NCBI GenBank assembly: GCA_023807065.1
Contig: JAJJLU010004652.1
Coordinates: 1-10,736 of the forward strand
Length of the DNA: 10,736 nt
Direction of reading: 5' to 3'
Source of the DNA: Isotricha intestinalis
Taxonomy: Eukaryota; Ciliophora; Litostomatea; Vestibuliferida; Isotrichidae
The stretch's first letter is position 1. Every line of letters begins with the position of its first letter. Made by a program: the position numbers and the translations under genes. Below the pieces are notes generated by a model that searched no databases, was not told where the DNA came from, and saw nothing but the letters and a program-made list of their open reading frames with translations. Shown here piece by piece: positions 1 through 8,061 of the stretch.

Positions 1-366
1 TTGAAAGTTTATAAAATTGATGAATTAAATCCACAAATAAATTTGTTAAAGTTACCTTTAAAGTTTCTGATAAATCTTTCCATGTTTCTAATAAAAATTT
101 TTTTAAATCAAAAAGTTTTTCTTTAATATTTTTTCATTAAAACATTTTCTTCCTTCTAAATAATTTCTTGGAATTAATATCAATAAATATTTTAATAATT
201 GATTTTTATCTCTTTTTGTTAATAAATATTTTAAAGTTTCAATTTCTTCTAAAACATTATCATTATTGAATAAACATAATATAAATTTTATTCCTTCTGA
301 TTGTTCTTGTTCTTTAATTGAATGACATAAAATTGATGAAAATACTAAAATTAAAATATAATACAC
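1..366 (-). pseudogene. Broken copy of a small secreted-protein gene, 3' end off the left edge
   Basis: Read on the minus strand from about 363, the frame begins with a hydrophobic signal-peptide-like stretch (YYILILVFSSILCHS) and continues with an acidic/Gln segment (KEQEQSEG) and a Leu-rich helical region. Two lesions are visible. There is no ATG: the codons just upstream are TAA, TGA, GTG, whereas the right-hand copy at 10616 has ATG plus five codons at this place. In addition, the frame shifts at a run of six T (129-134 on the plus strand). One extra base there would join it to a second open frame (128 down to 1) coding ...KEKLFDLKKFLLETWKDL and LTNLFVDLIHQFYKLS. The shift could be a sequencing error, but the missing start cannot be explained by one base. 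I do not recognise the family; secretion is inferred only from the N-terminus of the paralogue. Confidence 0.75.
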
Positions 367-443
367 TCATTACTTATCATGATTTACTGGAAGTTAATAA
401 AAAATATTTTGATAGATTAGCACAAATAATATATGAGAATTAA
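366..443 (+). pseudogene. 3' fragment of an unidentified gene
   Basis: The frame ending at TAA 441-443 reads HDLLEVNKKYFDRLAQIIYEN and looks like coding sequence, with mixed codons including ctg, gca and gag. It begins exactly where the secreted-gene homology on the other strand stops. The mirrored place in the right arm (about 10430-10385, minus strand) has a related tail ending in KQFYDIYEN and a stop, with about 15 bases fewer. I infer that a gene once lay between the secreted gene and the IQ gene. A deletion in the left arm may have fused its tail to the secreted gene and removed that gene's start. No function can be assigned. Confidence 0.35.
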
Positions 444-543
444 ATCTTAAAATCAATTTAAAAGGATTTTTATTGATAAATGTATTATATAATATATATT
501 TATTATACTGTTTAAAATAAATAATAAAAAAGAATATATAAAA
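444..543 (+). promoter_or_regulatory. Upstream region of the IQ gene, conserved between arms
   Basis: This is very AT-rich leader DNA ending in an A-rich context immediately before ATG 544. A 23-base block at 494-516 recurs with one mismatch in the mirrored position (10300-10322), and scattered similarity extends from about 430 to the start codon. No defined promoter element is recognisable. The similarity may reflect shared descent only, because the right copy is a pseudogene. Confidence 0.35.
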
Positions 544-2010
544 ATGGAAGAAAAAGATAAAAAAGTATTAGAAGAAGATATAAAATTATCTAATCTTAAT
601 AATTATTTAGAAAAGATAAACCAAAAAATAATAAATTTACATAAAGAAGTTTCAAGAAAGGATGAAATTGAAAAAAAGAAACATAGTCAAAAAAATATTT
701 CTATTAGAACTCAATTAGAAAATAAAAAAAGTTTAAAAAATAAAGATAATAACGATGAGAAAAAAATATATGAAACAGAAAATTATAAAAATTTAAACAA
801 AAATGAGGATGAAAATTTAGGAATAAAATTTTATAATGTTAACACAGAAAAAGAAACTTATTCATATGTTAATAACAATAAAAAAATAAATCAATTAAAA
901 GAAAATAATTTTTTTTCAAATAAATCATTTATAGAATCTCATAATAAAAAATATAAAAAAATAAATATTCAAAGGTTTTCAAATTCATCATCAAGTCAAA
1001 AAAATTTAAATAAAAAAAAAATAGATAATTCATTTATACATGAAAAAAGAAAATTAGATACTTCTAAAAATGATTATAATAAAAAAAAGAAAAGACAAAT
1101 ATTCAATAATAAAACAGACAATGAATTAAAAAATTCAAAAAAAAGTTTAAGTAAAAGTCCTTTTAAACAATATTCTTTTAAACCAAAAAGGAAAAAAGAT
1201 ATTAATTTAAATATAAAAAACGAAGAACATATTAATAGAAATATTGAAAATGAGAGTAATAGAGATTTTTATGACAAAGAATCAATCATTAAAGATAAAA
1301 ATTCCTTGAAATTATTTGACGACTCTTTTTCAAATAATAATGATGATTATAGAATATCAGATATGAAAAAAGATAATGATAAAAAAAAAATAATAATACT
1401 TCCTAAAAATATTATTTCAAATAAAGGAAAAACAAAATATTCTAATATTTCATCTGAAAAAAATAAAATTATTATGAAAGAAGAAAAACAATTTCAACTT
1501 TTAGATTTTTTTAATTTAATGTTATTATATAATGAATATTTAATATCAAAAATTAAATTAGAAAGGAATGAAAAAATAATAATGAGTCAATATTCTAGTT
1601 TTTTGATTGATAAAATATTAAATTTGAATGAAAATAAAAATGATGAGAATGAAAAAGTTGATATTAAAATACATGATGATGATATTAAATGGAAAAGTGC
1701 AAAAATAATTCAAAGAAAATGGAGAAAAAATATTATTAAGCATAATTTAAAAAAAAAGACAAATTCAAATATTAATTATGAATTAAGAAAAATGATTTTA
1801 AATAATTTTGTTGAAAAAGAAAAAAATGATATCAAAAATATGATTAAAGATATAAATAATATTATGAGATCTTATTCTTTTTTACATCAAAAAGACTGTT
1901 TTTATAAAGAAATTATTAAATTAATTAAAGGAACATATGATGAAACACAAAAATTTAATTATTATAAGGATTATATAAATAAAATAATACTTATTGAAAA
2001 TTGTGTATGA
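544..2010 (+). CDS. IQ-motif, Lys/Asn-rich coiled-coil protein
   Basis: An intact frame of 488 codons with TGA stop. The first 60 residues are heptad-like and charged (LSNLNNYLEKINQKIINLHK), which suggests a short coiled coil. Residues about 65-310 are low-complexity Lys/Asn/Ser/Glu and probably disordered. Residues about 317-370 form a hydrophobic helical segment (LLDFFNLMLLYNEYL). An IQ-type calmodulin-binding motif lies at 386-402 (AKIIQRKWRKNIIKHNL), with the IQ pair at 389-390 followed by R394. The last 80 residues are helical with a few aromatics (SYSFLHQKDCFYKE). IQ proteins of this kind often bind calmodulin or centrin at cytoskeletal structures; that role is inference here, since no catalytic domain is visible. 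A diverged, broken paralogue lies in inverted orientation at 9634-10290. The best-conserved parts between the two are the IQ motif and the YSFLHQKDCFYKE segment, so these are likely the functional core. The start is the first ATG, after an AT-only leader. Confidence 0.85.
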   Translation: MEEKDKKVLEEDIKLSNLNNYLEKINQKIINLHKEVSRKDEIEKKKHSQKNISIRTQLENKKSLKNKDNNDEKKIYETENYKNLNKNEDENLGIKFYNVNTEKETYSYVNNNKKINQLKENNFFSNKSFIESHNKKYKKINIQRFSNSSSSQKNLNKKKIDNSFIHEKRKLDTSKNDYNKKKKRQIFNNKTDNELKNSKKSLSKSPFKQYSFKPKRKKDINLNIKNEEHINRNIENESNRDFYDKESIIKDKNSLKLFDDSFSNNNDDYRISDMKKDNDKKKIIILPKNIISNKGKTKYSNISSEKNKIIMKEEKQFQLLDFFNLMLLYNEYLISKIKLERNEKIIMSQYSSFLIDKILNLNENKNDENEKVDIKIHDDDIKWKSAKIIQRKWRKNIIKHNLKKKTNSNINYELRKMILNNFVEKEKNDIKNMIKDINNIMRSYSFLHQKDCFYKEIIKLIKGTYDETQKFNYYKDYINKIILIENCV

Positions 2011-2079
2011 TTAATAATATTAAAAATTAAAAATTATGTTTTTAAAAATAAAGTATATTTAATCATTAAAATTTTTGTA

Positions 2080-2400
2080 GATTAATTTATATTTTATACA
2101 ATTGTGAATTAAAAAAAATATTAAATCTTTTTTTGATTGTTAAAAATAAATTTTTTGAAATTTAAAAAAAACAAAGATATAGAACAAAATTAATTTTAAA
2201 ATTCAATCAATTTATAAAAATGTTGTTGTGAATTGGAGGAACTAAAGATATAATATTTATTTTAGAATTATAAAAAGATTGATAATTCAAATAAAAATGA
2301 AATTAAGGTCATAGAATCAATTTGGATGATAAAGATAAAAGTGATAATAAATGATAAAGAAAAAGAAGAATCAAAGAAAAAAGTGTTATGATTAGGAAAA
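2080..2400 (+). pseudogene. Remnant of the gene whose larger relic lies at 8423-9420
   Basis: Purine-rich and coding-like, but full of stops. The piece around 2220-2255 (tgttgttgtgaattggagga) resembles the mirrored relic at its SCCTIGAEEMD segment. Both are followed by Lys/Asp/Asn/Ser-rich coding: left frame RINLDDKDKSDNK, right frame RIKESKDNNNSNKKSD. Just before it, ctttttttgattg corresponds to gtatttttgattg in the right copy (the GVFLIENE segment). If correct, only the 3' third survives here, directly downstream of the IQ gene, in the position predicted by the inverted duplication. The match is by eye, with gaps, in low-complexity DNA. Confidence 0.4.
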
Positions 2401-3361
2401 TTAAACAATTTTTTTTTTATAACTTTTATTAAATAATAAATTAATTAAAATAATAGATATAAAATGTTATGAAATAAATTAAATATATGAAAAAAAGAGA
2501 AAAATAATGATTCTAATTTAAGAAGAGTAAAATATTTATAAGGTGAAAAAAAAATTTGATCAGGAAATATTTTTGAAGAGAAGTTATTAAGAAAAATATA
2601 ACAAATATAATAAATATTCTTCAATATGAAAAAACTTATAATATTTTATTTTTATAATTTATATTTAATACATATTTAAAAAAATAGTCTATTTAATTCA
2701 TAAATAAATAATATGACTGATATAAAATATAAAAAATATATTTTAAAAGATGAATTAATTCTAAAATAAAAAAAGGAAAAAAATTTTGTTTATTTTCATT
2801 GAATTAATCATAACTTTCTACAATAAATAAAATTCTTATTTTTTAATTACTTAAAATAAAAGAACAGTCAAAAATTATCAATTCAAATAATCACAATATG
2901 TGAAGAACATTTATTTTATGAAAAAAAATAAAAATATAATTTATTTCCAAAAAATAGGTGTAAAATGTAAATTTTATTTTTTTTATTTTAATAAAATTAT
3001 TATGGGGTTATTTTTAATTAATTATTTATAATTGATAATTTTATAAAATAAGAAAATAATCTAATAAAACAGAATCTCTTTAATAAATAAATAATAAATG
3101 TATAATAAATAATAATATGAAAGAAAGTAAAAGAGATTAAATATCAAATATAAATTAATTTAAAGTGGATGTATCTTTATAATATTCTAATTTATTAATA
3201 TTAAGTAATTTATAAAAACTTATATGATTCATAAATAAAAAAGAGCTAATATTAATTATTACTTCATAGATAAACATATTAATATATAAAAATAAATATT
3301 TTTTAAATATTAATATTACAAATCAAAGCAAATTAAACATTTAAATTTCATTATTATTATA
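2401..3361. other. Gene-poor interval
   Basis: No standard-code gene was found. About 2505-2625 has a coding-like plus frame (DSNLRRVKYL, then SGNIFEEKLLRK) interrupted by TAA and TGA, possibly more decayed gene. The rest is AT-only DNA with many short A/T runs. G runs are rare; atggggtta at 3002-3010 is one of the few. The last 60 bases before 3362 are the leader of the protease gene, with no recognisable motif beyond an AT-rich context at the ATG. Confidence 0.5.
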
Positions 3362-4042
3362 ATGGAAAATGAAAGAATATTAGTAACATATAAATCATGT
3401 TCAATTAAACAATCAGATATAGATACTTTATCAGATTATCAATATTTAAATGATTTAATAATATCATTTTATTATGAAATTTTAAATGAAAAATATGATA
3501 ATAATGATATAATTCTTTTAGATCCTGCTGTATCAATGTCAATTATTTTTGATCAAGATTTAGAAGATATTAAATTATGTATTTTTGATCCTTTAAATAT
3601 GTCAAATAAAAAATATATATTTGTTCCTATTAATGATAATACAAAAATATCATATCAAACAAGTGGAAGTCATTGGGCTTTAAATATAATTGATGTTCAA
3701 AATAATATTATTTATTATTTAGATTCTACCCAAAGTAATATTTCAAATGCTAAAGTCTCAGTTCGAAAATTTCAAAAATTATTTGGAAAACAATTTAATT
3801 TTGTTTATGCTCTTGAAAAAACTTATCAAAATAATTCTTCTGATTGTGGTATGTTTGTTTTAGGATTTACTGAAACATTGTTAAAATATTTAAAGGAAAA
3901 AAATTTCAATTCTAATTCTTTAAATAATATCAAATTTGATGATATTTTAAAAGAATCTGAAAGAGTTAAACAATGTAATATGTCAAGTTTTAGAAAAGAA
4001 ATTAAAGATATTATATATAAATTAATAAAGAATAAAAAATAA
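3362..4042 (+). CDS. SENP8: SENP8/DEN1-like (NEDD8-specific) C48 cysteine protease
   Basis: An intact frame of 226 residues with TAA stop; animal SENP8 is about 212. The C48 catalytic set is complete: H104 in SGSHWALN, D121 in YYLDST, C162 in SSDCGMFV, and the oxyanion Gln at Q156, six before the Cys. The spacings (His-Asp 17, Asp-Cys 41) are close to those of SENP8 and shorter than those of larger Ulp1-type enzymes. Other SENP8-like landmarks are YLNDLIISFYYE near residue 30, LLDPAVSMSI near 57, and DPLNMSNKKYIFVPINDN around 78-95. There is no N-terminal extension, which also favours SENP8 over Ulp1/SENP1. The predicted activity is processing of NEDD8 precursor or removal of NEDD8 from cullins and other targets; SUMO or another ubiquitin-like substrate cannot be excluded. 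It lies alone in the unduplicated spacer. The start is the first ATG and places the conserved N-terminal strand at the expected distance. Confidence 0.9.
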   Translation: MENERILVTYKSCSIKQSDIDTLSDYQYLNDLIISFYYEILNEKYDNNDIILLDPAVSMSIIFDQDLEDIKLCIFDPLNMSNKKYIFVPINDNTKISYQTSGSHWALNIIDVQNNIIYYLDSTQSNISNAKVSVRKFQKLFGKQFNFVYALEKTYQNNSSDCGMFVLGFTETLLKYLKEKNFNSNSLNNIKFDDILKESERVKQCNMSSFRKEIKDIIYKLIKNKK

Positions 4043-4227
4043 ATAATAATATTATTAATGTATTAAAAATGTTTTAAATGAGTGATTAAAATAAATTAAA
4101 AATTAACATAATCTATAAAAGATGTTTTGTAAATTAATTAATTACAATTATTTTAAATATAGACTTTGAAAATATAATTATTATTTTGCTTTATATTCAA
4201 TTAAAAAAATAACAGAAATATGTTTTA

Positions 4228-4344
4228 TTATTTATCTGTTTTATGAAAAAATAATTCCAATTCATATCGCAATTCCATGTACCTTCCATATTTTCGATAT
4301 CTGGCATCAAATATCTTTGAATGCAAAAGACCTAGTTCATATCT
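4228..4344 (-). pseudogene. 38-codon coding-like fragment, possibly a last exon
   Basis: The minus strand reads RYELGLLHSKIFDARYRKYG, then RYMELRYELELFFHKTDK, ending at TAA 4230-4228. Arg codons are varied (aga, cga, agg), and the piece is visibly less AT-rich than its flanks, which is unusual for noncoding DNA here. Upstream on the same strand a stop follows at once, although an AG dinucleotide at the edge (ttattaaag) could be a splice acceptor. The complementary plus strand is also open (SYRNSMYLPYFRYLASNIFE), so the coding strand is not certain. I do not recognise the family. It may be a surviving exon or gene tail, or possibly a structured noncoding element. Confidence 0.4.
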
Positions 4345-5797
4345 TTAATAAATTAAAATAAATAAAATTTAATAATGTTGAATAAGATTATACAGATTCA
4401 CTAAATGTAACAAAATAAGTAATAATAAAATATTTACAAATAGAAATTCAATTTGATGTTTGAAATCAATGGATTTTCAGTAATAAATATAGAACTAATT
4501 AAAAAAGTATTCCTTTAATTTTGAGAAATATGAAAATAATTTTTTCTATAAGAAACAGTTTAAAAGTTTAAATATCTATAGATTAATGAAAAAGAAGATA
4601 AATCAATTTCAAATTTATTATTATTATACTGAGTAAAATCTAATTCTGATTGAAATCTCAAAAGGAATTTTGAATAAATTAAAATATTTTTTAAAGATAT
4701 AAATTATAGGAATTAAAAGTATTCAAAATAATATAAAAAATAATATATTAAAAAATGACAAATAACTCTTAAAACCTCAAAAATATAAATTTTTAAGTTA
4801 ACAGCTTTAACAAATAAGGAAATTATTAATTAAAGAAAGAGATAGAATCAAAGAGAGAGAATATGTTAATGAATAAACTTAATTTAATTCTAGGAACAAT
4901 AAATAATAAATAAATTTGTGTGAAAGTTAAGAAGAAAATGAATATTAGTTTATAAAAGAAAAAAAATGAAGATTAATACTGAAATTCAAAAAGAAATGAG
5001 TTTTTTTAAAATTACTGATGTTAATATATTATAAAGGAGTAATTTTGAATATTTTTTTTGAAAGAGAAAAAGAATTCAATTCCTTCTAAAAATATTTAAT
5101 TGTAAAATTGAATATTTTTTATAATATTATTTACTGGATTAAGAGTAAAATATTATATAAATGAATTAGATAATTTAGATTTAGATTTTTACTATACAGA
5201 AAAACTTTAATGAATTTAGAATTCAAAATATTTTTTTGTTGTACTGATAAATAAGTTGAATATAATAAATTGTATATTTATTAATAAACAACAATATGAG
5301 TAAAAAATATTATGAAAAATAAAAAAGAAATAATAAAATAAAACCAGAAAATAATTACAAGCATTTAATTATTATAATTCTTATTTAGGAAATAATTGAG
5401 AAATGAATTAATGAAAATTCATCATGGGACAATTATTTATTATAAAATATATAAACTTCTTTATTTTATATTTGAAGGTAGATTATTTGTTTTATAATTT
5501 TAGAATAAAAAAGATATTTTCAAGTAAATTGAAATTAAATAAATTTTAATAATTTTTCGCTTATTGTTTAAATTTAAATTAAACACAATTAATCGTAAAA
5601 AAATAAATTAAAAAATATTTTTGATTTATTTTTTTAAAAATAAGATTTCACTTTATAATAAAGTTTATTCTTTTAAAAATAACAGATTTTTATTAAAAAT
5701 ATTCTACAAATTACAATTTGAAAAATCATTTATTTTTTATAAAGTTACAATATTTTTAAAATAATAAAAACAAATATTAATAGAATAAAATAATAAT
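4345..5797. other. Long interval of decayed coding DNA
   Basis: No intact standard-code gene was found. Plus-strand coding-like patches occur in changing frames. From 4469 to 4969 a frame is free of TGA for 166 codons but holds 13 TAA and 2 TAG. A 22-codon ORF starts at 4966 (MKINTEIQKEMSFFKITDV). A patch around 5050-5170 reads FEREKEFNS and later NIIYWIKSKILYK. One near 5170-5220 reads NELDNLDLDFYYTEKL. A CNBD-like relic lies at 5411-5497. Together they suggest one or more old plus-strand genes in advanced decay, perhaps a tandem relative of the CNBD gene downstream. From 5500 to 5797 I see only AT-rich DNA leading to ATG 5798. Confidence 0.4.
5411..5497 (+). pseudogene. Relic of a cyclic-nucleotide-binding domain
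   Basis: A 28-codon frame reads MKIHHGTIIYY, then KIYKLLYFIFEGRLFVL, and ends at TAA. The pattern (hydrophobic, H, x, G, then an LYFI..G.L.V strand pair) matches the first half of a CNBD, where a glycine turn precedes the YFI-x-x-G hairpin. It lies about 300 bases upstream of an intact CNBD gene on the same strand, and the preceding bases read FLFRK and NELMK with stops between them. I infer a decayed neighbour, probably from tandem duplication, but the phosphate-binding cassette is not preserved and the piece is short. Confidence 0.35.
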
Positions 5798-7690
5798 ATG
5801 ACAGAAATTCCAGAAACAAAAAACAAGAAAAAATATTTGTTTCTAGATTCAAAAATCTCTTCATTGGAAAATTTGGAATTTTTATTTCAAAAAAATCTAT
5901 TTAAAAAAGAGAAAGTAAATTATGAAACTTTATCAGATTATTTAACTTCAAATTATCCATATTTTCAATATATCAAAAATTCAGGAGGAAATGAAAAATT
6001 AAATCAATTGATTGAGGTATTAAATTTTGAAGTATATGAAAAAAACCAAACAATAATAAATTATGGAGATGAATGTAATAAATTTTTTATATTATTAAAT
6101 GGTTTGATTGGAATATATAAACCAAAACCAAAAATTGTTTATATTACATTAAGAGAATATATTGAATATTTATCAAAAGTTAAATTACTTGAAAAAAATA
6201 ATTCCAAAGTAGAAAGAATTATGAGTCAAAATTCAGAAATTGATAATTTTGAAATTAAAAAAAGAAATTTTGATTATAGAGATTATCAAGAAAAAAGAAA
6301 ATTAAAAATTACTTTGGAAGAAGATTTTAAAATAGGAGATTTTGAATCAAATTTTACTTTTGGTGAAATAAGTATAATTAAAAAAGAACCCATCGATCAA
6401 ACTATAATTGCTTTAAAAAAAACAATAATACTTACAATAGATAAAATAGATTATAATAGATTATTAAGAGATATTGAGGAAAATAGAATTAGTGAAAAAG
6501 TAAATAAATTTAAAAAAAAATTTCCTTTTTTTTCTTTTTGGCCACGTTATAGATGTTTAAAACTTTTTAATTCTTTTCAAAAAAAAATATTATTGAAAAA
6601 TGAATATTTATTTAGACAAAATTCAAAGCCAGATGGAATTTTTCTAATCAAAAAAGGAAAATTTGAAATTTCAACTTTTATTAATTTCTCTTGGTTGGAA
6701 AGTTTTATAGAGTATATTTATAATTCTAATTATTCAATTATAAATGATTTACTAAAATTAAAATATATTCCTCCTAATATGATGAATAAATATATTAATG
6801 ATAACATTAAAAAAAATGAAAGATTCACTTTTAATATAACAAACCAAATAAAAAATAAAACTATTGAATATGATGATATTAATGACATTTATGATTGTAA
6901 TAATTTAGAAAAATATTCATTTAAATTTATTATTAAAACAATTAATTCTCCTGAATTAATAGGTTATGAAGAATGTTTAGATTTTAAACAAAGATTTTAT
7001 TCTGTTAAATGTATATCTGAAACAGCAGAATTTTATAAAATTTCTATTGATGATTTTTTTCAAATATTACCTACGGAACAAAAAAGTGAATTCTTTCTTC
7101 AAGAAAATTTATTTGAAAAAAAAATGTATTTAATTTCACAAATTAAAAATAATGTTTTAAAAAAATTAAATTATATTGATCAAGAAAAAAGAGAGAATAT
7201 TATGAAATTAATTCAAAATGAAAAATCTGTGAAACCAATTAAACAAATCAAGTTTAAAAAATTAAAAAATAATTTAAATAAAAGCGAATCTCATAAATTT
7301 TCCAAATTAAATAAATTACCTAATCTTAAAGGAAGTTTTGAGAAAAATAAAAAGTTTAGTGTGAAAACAAATTTGAGTTTTCATGAAAAAAAAAAAAACT
7401 TTCTCCCAAAAACAAAAATACAAAATTTATTTAGTGATAATTTTAATATAAAAAGGAAATTACATAGGAATAATTCTCAGAATATAAATTTAAATTTATC
7501 AAAAAATATTTTTTTAAAAAGTTCTTTCCCTTGTAATAAAAATATAAAACAATTTCTTTTAGACTTAAAATGTCATAATATTCTTTTGAAGAATAACAAT
7601 CATTTAATGAATAATAATATTTTTAATTTCGATTCAGGAAAAAAAGTTTCTGATAACAATTTGAAATTCAATATTTTTTCATATAAATAA
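5798..7690 (+). CDS. Tandem cyclic-nucleotide-binding-domain protein with divergent sites
   Basis: An intact frame of 630 codons. The first CNBD fold spans residues about 73-225: FEVYEKNQTIINYGDECNKF, then FFILLNGLIGIY. An insert of about 70 residues follows, then TFGEISIIKKEPIDQTIIAL (187-206), which is the phosphate-binding cassette, and the closing helix DKIDYNRLL. The cassette keeps FGE but lacks the Arg that binds the cyclic phosphate; EPIDQT occupies that place. A second fold spans about 245-425: NEYLFRQNSKPDGIFLIKKG, another long insert (about 295-380), then ELIGYEECLDFKQRFYSVKC, where R399 aligns with the canonical Arg. Residues 430-630 are basic and Asn/Lys-rich, probably disordered. 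No kinase, channel or transmembrane segment is visible. Possible roles are a cAMP/cGMP effector, a PKA-regulatory-like protein or a structural axonemal protein. The second site is the better candidate for ligand binding. A CNBD relic lies just upstream. Confidence 0.85.
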   Translation: MTEIPETKNKKKYLFLDSKISSLENLEFLFQKNLFKKEKVNYETLSDYLTSNYPYFQYIKNSGGNEKLNQLIEVLNFEVYEKNQTIINYGDECNKFFILLNGLIGIYKPKPKIVYITLREYIEYLSKVKLLEKNNSKVERIMSQNSEIDNFEIKKRNFDYRDYQEKRKLKITLEEDFKIGDFESNFTFGEISIIKKEPIDQTIIALKKTIILTIDKIDYNRLLRDIEENRISEKVNKFKKKFPFFSFWPRYRCLKLFNSFQKKILLKNEYLFRQNSKPDGIFLIKKGKFEISTFINFSWLESFIEYIYNSNYSIINDLLKLKYIPPNMMNKYINDNIKKNERFTFNITNQIKNKTIEYDDINDIYDCNNLEKYSFKFIIKTINSPELIGYEECLDFKQRFYSVKCISETAEFYKISIDDFFQILPTEQKSEFFLQENLFEKKMYLISQIKNNVLKKLNYIDQEKRENIMKLIQNEKSVKPIKQIKFKKLKNNLNKSESHKFSKLNKLPNLKGSFEKNKKFSVKTNLSFHEKKKNFLPKTKIQNLFSDNFNIKRKLHRNNSQNINLNLSKNIFLKSSFPCNKNIKQFLLDLKCHNILLKNNNHLMNNNIFNFDSGKKVSDNNLKFNIFSYK

Positions 7691-7925
7691 TTAAAAAGTT
7701 ATTTAATATATATATTTGTTGAAAATAAATTTTTATAAATAAAAATATTTTCAATTTGAAAATTCATATTTTTTAAAAAATTTTTTATGAATTATTTATT
7801 TCATTTATTATGACCAATTTTTATAATTATTATTTTTATTATTTATAACTTCATTATTTTTACTATTAAAAACATTCTCAATTATACTTTTTTAGTTAAA
7901 TTATATTAAAAAAAACCTTTTTAAA

Positions 7926-8044
7926 AAAATTCCCGTTTATTCGTTAAATCTACTTGAGGAAAAAAATCTATTTTAGAAAATTTCCCGTCTATTCGTAAAA
8001 ATAATTAGAGGAAAAAATCCATTATAGTAAAATCTCCGTTTATT
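7926..8044. repeat. 52-bp tandem repeat, about 2.3 copies
   Basis: Two nearly full units and a third partial one share the core ttcccgtttattcg / ttcccgtctattcg / tctccgtttatt, with the CCG landmark at 7935, 7987 and 8038 (periods 52 and 51). The second half of the unit (gaggaaaaaatcyatt) is also repeated. The period is not a multiple of three and the units contain stops, so it is not a protein repeat. The CCCG cores are unusually GC-rich for this sequence. Confidence 0.8.
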
Positions 8045-8061
8045 ATTTATTGTTTGTTGTG

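Larger units (their letters stand above)
1..2400. repeat. Left arm of a diverged inverted duplication
   Basis: Three blocks in this arm match the reverse complement of the right arm in the same order. Positions 255-361 match 10630-10736 with one mismatch in 107. The IQ gene and its upstream DNA match 9634-about 10390: for example 494-516 against 10300-10322 and 694-712 against 10156-10174, plus 1704-1723 against 9909-9928 and 1880-1912 against 9731-9763 (one mismatch in 33). A weak match links about 2080-2400 to the 3' part of the right relic. Midpoints of the matched blocks fall between about 5.43 and 5.82 kb, which gives a consistent axis. Confidence 0.8.

Noticed and set aside
2713..3361. 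Possible N-terminal extension of the protease gene, in frame if TAA/TAG are read through
   Set aside because: The translation is almost only Lys/Asn/Ile/Phe/Tyr and read-through Gln, as expected for AT-rich noncoding DNA; the protease already has a complete SENP8-like N-terminus from ATG 3362.
4228..4344. tRNA or small structural RNA gene
   Set aside because: No cloverleaf arms or T-loop consensus could be found by eye; the protein reading explains the composition at least as well.
544..7690. Genome-wide ciliate nuclear code (TAA/TAG = Gln)
   Set aside because: The three intact genes total 1344 codons with about 45 Gln, all CAA/CAG, no in-frame TAA or TAG, and two of them end in TAA at natural protein ends.
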